DNA of 64,000 bases. Source: UBA2357 sp041916775 (GTDB lineage Bacteria; Pseudomonadota; Gammaproteobacteria; Burkholderiales; Rhodocyclaceae). This document shows positions 27,001 through 34,268 of this stretch, piece by piece (the stretch's first letter is position 1; each line of letters starts with the position of its first letter). The stretch covers positions 93,961-157,960 of the forward strand of contig JAYRYZ010000010.1 of NCBI GenBank assembly GCA_041916775.1, written 5' to 3'. Under the pieces are notes generated by a model. The model saw only the letters and a program-made list of their open reading frames with translations. It was not told the DNA's origin and ran no database searches. The position numbers were made by a program, and so were the translations under genes.

Positions 27001-28336
27001 GCAGGGGCTGGTGATGACAGCGCACGAACTCGCGCTTGGCCTGCTCGCCTTGCGCGGTTGCGCCGAGCAGGACGACGCCGAGCGTCTGCGCCTGGCCAGC
27101 GCGGTGCTGCGCGCCGCGCTCGAAGCCGAAAGCCATCTCGACAAACCACGCTTCCAGCTCTTCGATCACCAGCCGCACCCTCTGATCGCGACCCACGCCG
27201 CACGGGCCGACTACGCGCGCCAACTGGGTGCGGCCGCCGACGCCTGCGCAGTGGCCGACCCCCTGCTGCCGCCCGACCGGGTCATGCAGACCCTGCTTGC
27301 CATCCCGGTGCCGCCGATCGCCGATGACGACGCCACCCCCGAACTGGCCCGCGCGGTGCAGCCCTCGCGCATGTTGCGGCTGGCCGCGTCGGCTTCGCGT
27401 CAGGCCGCGCTGTCGAGCCGGCAGGAGCTGTATCCGCGCGCCATGCCGGCGCTGCAGGCCTTGCGCCAGTCTCTCGGGGCCCTCATCACGCTGTCCGACA
27501 TCAGCGTGGCCGAGCTCCGCGCGCGGGTGCGCGGCCGCTATCCCGACGCCCAGCCGCTGCCTGACCGGCCCGCCCTCGACCGCCTGCTGGAGGAGGTCGA
27601 CGCCCCGCTCGCATGGGACGAGGCCAGGCGGGCCTATCGCCGCAATCCGCTGTCCGGATTCGGTAGCTTGGGCACCACCGGCCTGACCACCACCTTCCTG
27701 CGCCTCACCACGGTAGATGGCAGCGCCCCGGTCGATGCCGCCCTGCAGGACGCCCTTGCGCTCGAAGCCCGCCTGCAACAAAAGATCGGCCATGGCGGCC
27801 TGCTGGTGCTGTGTGTCGAACCGCGCCGGGCGGCGGGCGCCGAGGCCGATCTGCTCGGGCGCTTCGGCGGCGACGAGCGGCCCGCCGGCCAACGGCTGAT
27901 GCGCCTGAGTGTGGACGCGCTGCTGCTCGCCGCGCTGCGCCAGCAGGCCGATGCGGTCGGCGCCGACTGGAGCGTCATCCTCCGCGCCGACCGCGCCGAA
28001 CACGACAGCCGCGACTGGGTGAATCTGCAACGCCTCGTGCAACGCACCGTGCCGGCGCTGCGTGCGGCCCTGCTGCACAGCCCGTCCCCGCTGCTGCTTA
28101 CCCATCCGGGTCTGCTCGCCCGCTACGGCTTGATGAACCTCGTCACCGAACTCGAGTCCGGCGCCGGCCGGTCGGGGCACACCCCGTCGGCCTGGCTGCT
28201 GCTGCCCACCCGGCAGCAGGGCCTGCCCACGCTCGACGGCACCCCGGTGCCGCTGGTGAACCCTGGCGCCGCCGTCTGGTTGCCACGCGCCTGGCTGGAA
28301 AACCGCCACCGCGCCGAACGTGCGCAGTCGGCTTGA
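24017..28336 (+). CDS. pglW: PglW: NERD plus pseudokinase plus Ser/Thr kinase
   Basis: A 1439-residue protein, the signature of type 2 BREX. Residues 10-110 form a NERD nuclease-like domain with VNEVDALVLS and LFLVEIKSR (D55, E68, K70). A first kinase fold (about 205-490) is degenerate: HRG (338-340) replaces HRD. A second kinase (about 515-780) has the glycine loop MGRGSSS, Lys555 in FILKVAN, HRDIKPDN (642-649) and DFS (from D666) instead of DFG. The remaining 650 residues have no recognised domain, apart from a helix-hairpin-like stretch VGDKVRKEIRLKAKAL. It should phosphorylate partners of the BREX complex; PglW of Streptomyces is an active kinase. Confidence 0.92.
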   Translation: MSMGPSRWHAIAESSFPWEREALEWLRGHLPDRDPWHVWSNFEFIDDQGKVNEVDALVLSPAGLFLVEIKSRPGRVSGDAHTWTWVTDGRTRTLDNPLLLTDRKAKRLASLLRRQSAVVKAKIRLPFVEPMVFLSSNELELRLAGSAAAGVFRRGRPGVARSEDVVVALSEGVRGPSPHAVDHHQARAIARALTEAGVRPSNKHRQIGDYELVKLISEGEGYQDWQVRHVSVDSVQRRIRIYTLASASSPEDRVTLARQARREFEILEGVDHAGILRCNDYKESELGPALIFDHDPAAVRLDLLIRERGAQLTVDQRLQLVRDIAETLRFAHAKRLYHRGLGPQSVLVRQEGVTLKVQLMNWQTAARAMDASDTVHRTTGTRHVEAYIEDPGQVYLAPELTRADPAHGAELDIFSLGCLTWLIFSGKPPASSTLELAVSLREGQGLRLSDVLDGCGTRLQELVQFATHPDVLGRYDTVESFLSDLEKVEDELTMPDPDACVDPADAAKGDRLEGGFTVLRRMGRGSSSVALLVERDSAGERAGRGEGDGEPFILKVANDTAHSDNLRAEGEALSGLRHPNIVEYRDTLRIAGRTALLLKSAGESTLSEKLKKDGRLSLDLLARFGEELIDATRHLEDKAVIHRDIKPDNIGISNARSGRLQLVLFDFSLCRTPAENLTAGTAPYLDPFLPLRPGKRWDLYAERFAVAVTLYEMAVGKPPRWGDGHSAPVVLDDEVSLEREVFDPVVRAPLGDFFAKALARDYRQRFDNAEDMLRAWRRVFEVRSTLHPDSAAQGFEALAFAATASTTMVELGYSLEAQDVLERMGVHNARELLAVDRIRFRYLRGVGDKVRKEIRLKAKALARLRPDLSQGRNTLHDEEDDDKATDKAAISINELARLLLPRRPAGDDRPEETALACYLGLDDDAYMSSSVGASAGVAAAAGTAAQRWITLGEAAQHGGLERGELADALIRARERWLKNPAYTPLRLQIETLLHGQGLVMTAHELALGLLALRGCAEQDDAERLRLASAVLRAALEAESHLDKPRFQLFDHQPHPLIATHAARADYARQLGAAADACAVADPLLPPDRVMQTLLAIPVPPIADDDATPELARAVQPSRMLRLAASASRQAALSSRQELYPRAMPALQALRQSLGALITLSDISVAELRARVRGRYPDAQPLPDRPALDRLLEEVDAPLAWDEARRAYRRNPLSGFGSLGTTGLTTTFLRLTTVDGSAPVDAALQDALALEARLQQKIGHGGLLVLCVEPRRAAGAEADLLGRFGGDERPAGQRLMRLSVDALLLAALRQQADAVGADWSVILRADRAEHDSRDWVNLQRLVQRTVPALRAALLHSPSPLLLTHPGLLARYGLMNLVTELESGAGRSGHTPSAWLLLPTRQQGLPTLDGTPVPLVNPGAAVWLPRAWLENRHRAERAQSA

Positions 28337-28439
28337 TCGACGCCATCCCACCGCCGCTGCCAACGCGCCCGCTCATATACCAACACCAACGCCGCCACCC
28401 GCGCCGCCTTCCGACCAACCGCCTCCCGGAACCCCTCTC

Positions 28440-31400
28440 GTGATCGACGCCCGTAACCTCCTCACCGATCTCACCCGCCAGCTCAAGCGCCTGGAAGACG
28501 ACCTGCGCGCCCGCATCGCCGAGCTGCCCGAGCTCGACACCGCGCTGCGCGCCGAGTGGCAGGCCGCGCGCGAGGCCGAGCGCTGCGCCGAACCCTTCGA
28601 GAGCTGGGTGGATCAGGTCATCACCCAGGCCGGGGTGCATTGGCTGCTGTCCTGCGTGTTCCTGCGTTTCATCGAAGACAACCGGCTGGTCGACCGCCCC
28701 TGGCTGTCCGGCCCGCCCGAGGGGTTCGATGGGGACGTGGGGCACCAAGGGCACGAGGGGCACGACCTCGGCGGCCGGCTGACGCTGGCGCGTGACCGCC
28801 ACGAAGCCTACTTCCGCGCCCACCCGCTGGATTCCGACCGCGACTACCTGCTCGCCGCCTTCCGCGAGGCCGGTGCGCTGCCCGGCCTCACCACCTTTTT
28901 TGATGCGGCCCATAACCCGGTCTTCCGCCTCGGCATCAGCGGTGACGCGGCAATGGCGCTACGCGAGTTCTGGCAGGCGGTGGATCCGGCCAGCGGCGCG
29001 CTGGTGCATGACTTCACCGACCCGGAGTGGGACACCCGCTTTCTCGGCGACCTCTACCAGGACTTGTCCGAAGCCACCCGCAAGCGCTATGCGCTGCTGC
29101 AGACGCCCGAGTTCGTCGAAGCATTCATCCTCGACCGCACGCTCACCCCGGCCATCCACGCCTTCGGCTACCAGACCGCCCGCCTGATCGACCCGACATG
29201 CGGTTCGGGGCACTTTCTGCTCGGCGGTTTTCACCGCCTGGTGGCCGAATGGCAGCACCGCGAGCCCGGCCGCAACCCGCGCGACATCGCGCAGAAGGCG
29301 CTGGACGCGGTCGCCGGCGTGGACCTCAATCCCTTCGCGGTGGCGATCGCGCGCTTCCGCCTGCTGGTGGCCGCGCTCAAGGTGTGTGGCGTGCGCCGGC
29401 TGGCCGATGCGCCCAACCTCAAGCTGCACGTGGCCATCGGCGACAGCCTGCTGCACGGCCCGCGCTTCGGTTTCAAGGAAACCGAGGACATGTTCCAGCG
29501 CGCCGACGACTACGCCGACACCGGCCTGGCCCACGCCTTTGCCAGCGAGGACCTGGCCGAGGTGCAGAAGATCCTCGGCCGCCAGTACCACGCCGTGGTC
29601 GGCAACCCGCCTTACATCGTGGTGAAGGATGCGGCGCTCAACCAGGCCTACCGCCGGCGCTACGCCAGTTGCCATCGCCAGTATTCGCTCGGCTGCCCCT
29701 TCACCGAGCGCTTCTTCGAGCTCGCGCAGACCGCGCGCGCTGGCCAAGGAGATGTGGCAAATGCGGGCTTCGTCGGCCTCATCACCGCCAACAGCTTCAT
29801 GAAGCGCGAGTTCGGCGCAAAACTCATCGAGGAGGTGCTGCCGGCGCTGGACCTCACCCACGTCATCGACACCTCCGGCGCCTACATCCCGGGGCACGGC
29901 ACGCCGACGGTGATCCTGTTCGGCCGCCACCGCCCGCCTGTGGCCGACGAGGTGCGCACCGTGATGGGCATCAAGGGCGAGCCGAGCACACCGGACGATC
30001 CGGCGCAGGGGCAGGTGTGGTCGGCCATCGTCGGGCAGGTGGATGTGGCGGGGTCGGAGGGCGAGTTTGTCAGTGTGGCGGATACGCCGCGAGCAACATT
30101 CGCTAAGCATCCGTGGAGTATCGGTGGAGGCGGTGCTCTGGATGTTCGTGAAGTACTCGACCGAACGGCATCTCGGTCTCTTGGGTCCTGCGAAGCTGAA
30201 ATTGGCCGCACGAATGTTGTGGGTGAGGATGCAATTTGGTTGTTTGACTCTGGAACGGGCCAACGTTTGGGCATCACATCCGTTTTGGTTCCATTCGTGA
30301 TTGGCGAATCTGTAAAAGATTGGGCCCTGAGCGACATACCGCTTGCGATATACCCGTATGACTCAATAGGGGGCGAGCCTGTTGTCCCGGATACCTGCCT
30401 GGCTAGACACTTCTGGACCTACATGACCACATTAAAAGGTAGAAGTGTTTTTGGGAAATCGGTTACCGAGAGGAATGAACCTTGGTACGTACATCTCGAG
30501 CACTACCGATCGAAACTGAAAACTCCCCTCAGCATCAGTTTCGCTGAGGTATCGACCCACAACCACTTCGTCCTCGACCGTGGCGGCAAGGTATTCAAAC
30601 AGACGGCGCCGGTAATCAAACTGCCGACAGAGGCGACCGAGGACGAACATCTGGGTCTTCTCGGACTGCTAAATTCGTCGGTGGGGTGCTTCTGGCTAAA
30701 GCAGGTTTGCCACAACAAGGGAGGCGGCGGAATCAACGAAGGACATCGCGGAGACAAATGGGAGTTCTTCTTCGCGTTCAACTCGACCAAGGTCGCCGAG
30801 TTCCCGCTGATCGACCCCCGCCCGCTCGACCTGGCCCGCCGACTTGACACCCTCTCCAGCGAGCGCGTCGCCACCCTCCCGGACGCGCTGCTGCGCGAAG
30901 GCCAGCCGCTGCCGACCCGGGCCACGCTGGATGCTGCCCGCAACCAAGCTGAATCCCTGCGCAGCCGCATGATCGCGCTGCAGGAAGAGCTCGACTGGCG
31001 CTGCTACCGGCTCTACGGCCTGCTGCCCGAGGGCGCGGGCGAGCTGGAGCACCCGAACCCGCCCGAAGTCCGCCTCGGCGAACGCGCCTTCGAGATCGTG
31101 CTCGCCCGCCGCATCGCCGCAGGCAAGGAAGAAACCACCTGGTTCGAGCGCCACGGCTCCACGCCGATCACCGATCTCCCCGCCCATTGGCCGGCGGACT
31201 ACTGCGCGGTGGTCGAGCGGCGCATCGCGCTGATCGGCGCCGAGCGCAACATCGGCCTGATCGAGCGCCCGGAATACAAGCGGCGCTGGAACACGCCGGC
31301 ATGGGCGGAGCAGGAGCAGGCCGCGCTGCGCGACTGGCTGCTCGCCCGGCTGGAGTCGCCCCGCTACTGGCCGCGGGACGAGGCCGCCCAGCTCTCCAGC

Positions 31401-32087
31401 CTCCACCGCCTGGCCGACGCCGCCCGGCTCGACCCCGATTTCATGCAGATCGCCGAACTCTACGCCGGCCGCGCCGACTTCGACGTCACCCGCCTGGTGA
31501 GTGAGCTGGTCAGCGCCGAATCCGTGCCCTTTCTGCCGGTGCTGCGCTACACCGAAACCGGCCTGCGCAAGCGCGCCCAGTGGGAAGACTGCTGGGCGCT
31601 GCAGCGGCGCGAGGATGGCGGAGAGGATGTTGGCAAGATCCCGGTGCCGCCCAAGTACCAGAGCAAGGACTTCCAGAAAGCCGACTTCTGGCGCCTGCGC
31701 GGCGGCCTCGACGTGCCCAAGGAGCGCTGGGTGAGCTACCCCGGCTGCGAACGCGGCGCCGACGGCAGCCTACCCGTCGCCTGGGCCGGCTGGGACCACC
31801 TGCAACACGCCACCGCGCTCGCCGCGTACTACCTGGACATGAAGGACAGCGAAGGCTGGCCCACCGAGCGCCTGCTGCCGCTCCTCGCCGGCCTGCTCGA
31901 ACTGCTGCCCTGGCTCAAGCAATGGCACAACGCGCTCGACCCCCACTTCGGCGAACGCATGGGTGACTACTACGACGGCTTCGTCCGCGACGAAGCCCGC
32001 GCCCTGGGCGTGACCCTCGAACAACTGCGTGACTGGAAACCGGCGGTGACAGCGGCACGGCGCGGGCGGCGACGGAGCACCCAATGA
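28440..32087 (+). CDS. pglX: PglX: BREX DNA adenine methyltransferase
   Basis: A 1215-residue methyltransferase that should mark host DNA and take part in phage exclusion. SAM motif I is DPTCGSGHFLLGG (from D251), and catalytic motif IV is NPPY (389-392), typical of N6-adenine methylation. The C-terminal half from about residue 550 is the target-recognition part; the DNA of 30090-30800 is strongly lower in GC than the rest. Residues 98-109 come from a fourfold nine-base repeat (GDV GHQ GHE GHD). The GTG at 28440 is used as start; a GTG at 28320 in frame would add a Pro-rich tail and overlap pglW. No strong ribosome site supports either. Confidence 0.92.
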   Translation: MIDARNLLTDLTRQLKRLEDDLRARIAELPELDTALRAEWQAAREAERCAEPFESWVDQVITQAGVHWLLSCVFLRFIEDNRLVDRPWLSGPPEGFDGDVGHQGHEGHDLGGRLTLARDRHEAYFRAHPLDSDRDYLLAAFREAGALPGLTTFFDAAHNPVFRLGISGDAAMALREFWQAVDPASGALVHDFTDPEWDTRFLGDLYQDLSEATRKRYALLQTPEFVEAFILDRTLTPAIHAFGYQTARLIDPTCGSGHFLLGGFHRLVAEWQHREPGRNPRDIAQKALDAVAGVDLNPFAVAIARFRLLVAALKVCGVRRLADAPNLKLHVAIGDSLLHGPRFGFKETEDMFQRADDYADTGLAHAFASEDLAEVQKILGRQYHAVVGNPPYIVVKDAALNQAYRRRYASCHRQYSLGCPFTERFFELAQTARAGQGDVANAGFVGLITANSFMKREFGAKLIEEVLPALDLTHVIDTSGAYIPGHGTPTVILFGRHRPPVADEVRTVMGIKGEPSTPDDPAQGQVWSAIVGQVDVAGSEGEFVSVADTPRATFAKHPWSIGGGGALDVREVLDRTASRSLGSCEAEIGRTNVVGEDAIWLFDSGTGQRLGITSVLVPFVIGESVKDWALSDIPLAIYPYDSIGGEPVVPDTCLARHFWTYMTTLKGRSVFGKSVTERNEPWYVHLEHYRSKLKTPLSISFAEVSTHNHFVLDRGGKVFKQTAPVIKLPTEATEDEHLGLLGLLNSSVGCFWLKQVCHNKGGGGINEGHRGDKWEFFFAFNSTKVAEFPLIDPRPLDLARRLDTLSSERVATLPDALLREGQPLPTRATLDAARNQAESLRSRMIALQEELDWRCYRLYGLLPEGAGELEHPNPPEVRLGERAFEIVLARRIAAGKEETTWFERHGSTPITDLPAHWPADYCAVVERRIALIGAERNIGLIERPEYKRRWNTPAWAEQEQAALRDWLLARLESPRYWPRDEAAQLSSLHRLADAARLDPDFMQIAELYAGRADFDVTRLVSELVSAESVPFLPVLRYTETGLRKRAQWEDCWALQRREDGGEDVGKIPVPPKYQSKDFQKADFWRLRGGLDVPKERWVSYPGCERGADGSLPVAWAGWDHLQHATALAAYYLDMKDSEGWPTERLLPLLAGLLELLPWLKQWHNALDPHFGERMGDYYDGFVRDEARALGVTLEQLRDWKPAVTAARRGRRRSTQ
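28731..28766 (+). repeat. Fourfold 9-bp tandem repeat in pglX
   Basis: Four adjacent nine-base units (GGGGACGTG, GGGCACCAA, GGGCACGAG, GGGCACGAC) code for GDV-GHQ-GHE-GHD. Copy-number change would keep the frame and only lengthen or shorten the His-rich linker. Confidence 0.7.
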
Positions 32088-32193
32088 TGCTGAGAGTCCG
32101 AGGCGAGTTGTTTAAAGGACCTGTCCCGACGAGAGCACGACCTTGGTGTGAACGCGGGCTTGTGAAAATGAGAAGGTGCCGGATGTTCGTCAG

Positions 32194-32472
32194 TCAGTTG
32201 TCCAGCTGTTTGAGATCGCGGTAGAAATTCTCGTGCGGCCCCACCATCAGCAGCTTGAGTGTGTTCTCGTCAAGCACCCGGTAGGCCAGCAGGCAAAGCA
32301 GGCTGCCCATGCGGAACTTGTAAACCTGCACCCCGGCCAGGTCACCCACTTTGGCTTCACCGACCTCAGGCTGACCGGCAATGGTGCGCACCGCTTCGTC
32401 GAGTGCAGCCTTTTGCGGCTTGTGCAGTTTCTTGACGGTGCGCTCGAAGGTGGGCGTGACGAGGATGCGCAT
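32194..32472 (-). CDS. RelE/ParE-family toxin
   Basis: A 92-residue protein with the RelE/ParE fold pattern: start MRILVTPTFERTVKKLHK, middle VYKFRMGSLLCLLAYRV (the central strands) and end LLMVGPHENFYRDLKQL. It should cut mRNA on the ribosome or block gyrase, depending on the subfamily. It overlaps the preceding antitoxin stop by one base, and both genes run against the BREX operon, between pglX and the AlbA_2 gene. Confidence 0.8.
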   Translation of the reverse strand: MRILVTPTFERTVKKLHKPQKAALDEAVRTIAGQPEVGEAKVGDLAGVQVYKFRMGSLLCLLAYRVLDENTLKLLMVGPHENFYRDLKQLDN

Positions 32473-32681
32473 CAGCCGAACCGGTACTCAGCCACAGCTT
32501 CTTCCTGGTCGGCGATCAGGATGTCACGGATGACACTGAACGGCAGGTCGGGGTTTTCGGCGGCGATCTTGCCGATCTGCGACCAGTATTCGATCTGCTT
32601 GGGCACCGAGCGATGTTCGATGCTGCCGTATCGCTTGGCGCTTTCAACCAGAGCTTCTGGCAATTTGACATTGATGGCCAT
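32472..32681 (-). CDS. ParD-like antitoxin
   Basis: A 69-residue protein of the ParD-like family, with a ribbon-helix-helix start (NVKLPEALVESAKRYG) and the marker RSVPKQIEYWSQIGKIA and NPDLPF. It should neutralise the toxin and repress its own promoter. A perfect Shine-Dalgarno sequence (GGAGGTGA, minus strand, 32692-32685) precedes the ATG. The upstream 20 bases hold a weak -10-like TAAGAT. Confidence 0.82.
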   Translation of the reverse strand: MAINVKLPEALVESAKRYGSIEHRSVPKQIEYWSQIGKIAAENPDLPFSVIRDILIADQEEAVAEYRFG

Positions 32682-32827
32682 GATTCACCTCCATGAAATG
32701 GGTTAATCTTAGACCTTAATGGACCAAAAAGGAACCTTCTGTGGCAAGGCACAGGCTGACCAGACCGCACGCTCGCACAACACACATTGGCGGTTAGCGA
32801 GGGCACCGATGGTTGCGCAGCATCGAC

Positions 32828-32875
32828 CGATGGGTATTCAAAGCTTCCGATTTATCATCGGCTTTGCCCCCATCG
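32828..32875 (+). repeat. Nested stem-loop in the TA/AlbA_2 intergenic gap
   Basis: The 329-base gap 32682-33010 has no convincing gene. In it three nested arms pair: CGATGGG with CCCATCG, CAAAG with CTTTG and CCGAT with ATCGG, with a five-base apex loop. No T-run follows. It may be an RNA structure, an operator for the toxin-antitoxin pair or a remnant. Confidence 0.45.
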
Positions 32876-33010
32876 CCCAGACGGACGAGAACACAAGGTT
32901 GTTGCTGACACTTGTGATTGATCGGATGGAGGTGATGAAGTGCCTCGCCGACAAGATCGGCCTGGAGTTGCCACTGATGTTTTTTTATTTGTGCCTTGCG
33001 GAGGTCGTCG

Positions 33011-34264
33011 ATGCTCAAATCTGAACTGCTCGCAATCATCGCAAACGGCGAAAACTCGGGCGTCGAGTTCAAGCGTGACGATGTGCGACCGGAGCAACTC
33101 GCGCGGGAGATCGTCGCGCTCGCCAACCTGCAGGGCGGCCGGGTGTTGCTCGGGGTGGAGGACGACGGCAGCGTCAGCGGTATTCAGCGTGACGACCTTG
33201 AAACCTGGGTCATGGATACGGTGTTCGGACGCTACATCCACCCGCTGATCCTGCCGTTCTACGAAGAGGTGGCGCTCGACGACGGCAAGCGGGTTGCGGT
33301 GGTGAGCATCACGCAAGGCACGGCAAAGCCCTATGTGCTGAGAAGCAACAACCGCGAGGAAATCTATGTCCGCGTGGGCAGCACCACGCGACTGGCGACC
33401 CGGGAGCAGCAAGCCCGGCTGTTCGAAAGTGGCGGCATGTTGCATGCCGAGATGCTGCCGGTGTCGGGCACCACCCTGGGCAACCTCGACGCCGCGAGGC
33501 TGACCGACTACCTGGTCAACATCGCCGGCGATAGCGAGGCCCCCACGACGACCGAGGACTGGGAACGGCGCCTGACCGGCCTGGGCCTGCTGGTTGCCCC
33601 GGATGAAGGCAGGCCGGTGTGCTCGATCGCGGGACTGGTGCTGTTCGGGCGCGCGCCGCGACGCAGCCTGCGCCAGGCCGGGGTGCGGTGGATGTCGTTC
33701 GCAGGCGATGACATGGCGTATCAGGCGCAGGACGACACCTTGATCGACGGCCCGCTGGTGGCCTTGTTCGAAGGTCCGGCCGGGGCGGGACGGCAACGGG
33801 TCGAACCGGGCCTGATCGAACGCCTGGTGGACCGGATGCGCCCGTTCATCTCCGACGAGAGCACTGCGAGTGACGAGGGGCTGCGCCGCGAACGGGTGTT
33901 CCGTTACCCGCTCGACGCCCTGCGCGAGAGCATCCTCAACGCGCTGGTGCATCGGGACTGGACACGGGCGCTGGAGGTCGAGGTGGTGAATTATGCCGAC
34001 CGGCTGGCGGTGACCAGCCCGGGGACCCTGCAGAACTCGATGACGATCGAGAAGATGCTGGCCGGCCAGCGCTCGCCGCGCAACCCGATCATCGTCGAGA
34101 TCATGCGCGACTACGGCTACGTAGACATGCGAGGCATGGGCGTGCGCCGCAAGATCGTGCCGCTGACGCGCGAGTACTCAGGGCGTGACGCGAAGTTCGA
34201 CCTGACCGACGATTACCTGCGGGTGGTGATTCCGGCGCGTCGCGACAAACAACCCAAGGAATGA
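33011..34264 (+). CDS. AlbA_2 (Schlafen-like) ATP-binding protein in the BREX operon
   Basis: A 417-residue protein. The first 120 or so residues are an AlbA_2/Schlafen-type domain: GVEFKRDDVRPEQLAREIVA, then LANLQGGRVLLGVEDDG and YVRVGSTTRLA. The C-terminal part (about 270-400) has LRESILNALVHRDW and GMGVRRKIVPLTREY, resembling a GHKL-like ATP-binding module of related transcriptional regulators. GGAGG lies six bases before the ATG. The stop is four bases before pglY, so the gene is co-translated with the BREX set although it is not one of the six canonical type 2 genes. Its role (regulator or nucleic-acid effector) is not known. Confidence 0.82.
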   Translation: MLKSELLAIIANGENSGVEFKRDDVRPEQLAREIVALANLQGGRVLLGVEDDGSVSGIQRDDLETWVMDTVFGRYIHPLILPFYEEVALDDGKRVAVVSITQGTAKPYVLRSNNREEIYVRVGSTTRLATREQQARLFESGGMLHAEMLPVSGTTLGNLDAARLTDYLVNIAGDSEAPTTTEDWERRLTGLGLLVAPDEGRPVCSIAGLVLFGRAPRRSLRQAGVRWMSFAGDDMAYQAQDDTLIDGPLVALFEGPAGAGRQRVEPGLIERLVDRMRPFISDESTASDEGLRRERVFRYPLDALRESILNALVHRDWTRALEVEVVNYADRLAVTSPGTLQNSMTIEKMLAGQRSPRNPIIVEIMRDYGYVDMRGMGVRRKIVPLTREYSGRDAKFDLTDDYLRVVIPARRDKQPKE

Positions 34265-34268
34265 CCGA

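Noticed and set aside
24419..28363. A 1314-codon open frame on the minus strand opposite pglW
   Set aside because: It is the antisense shadow of a GC-rich gene: it lacks domain motifs and is rich in Arg, Gln, Val and His as such shadows are, while pglW has clear motifs.
32719..33024. A 101-codon plus-strand frame before the AlbA_2 gene
   Set aside because: It has no ribosome site or domain, and it runs into the excellent start of the AlbA_2 gene. The minus-strand alternative is equally weak.
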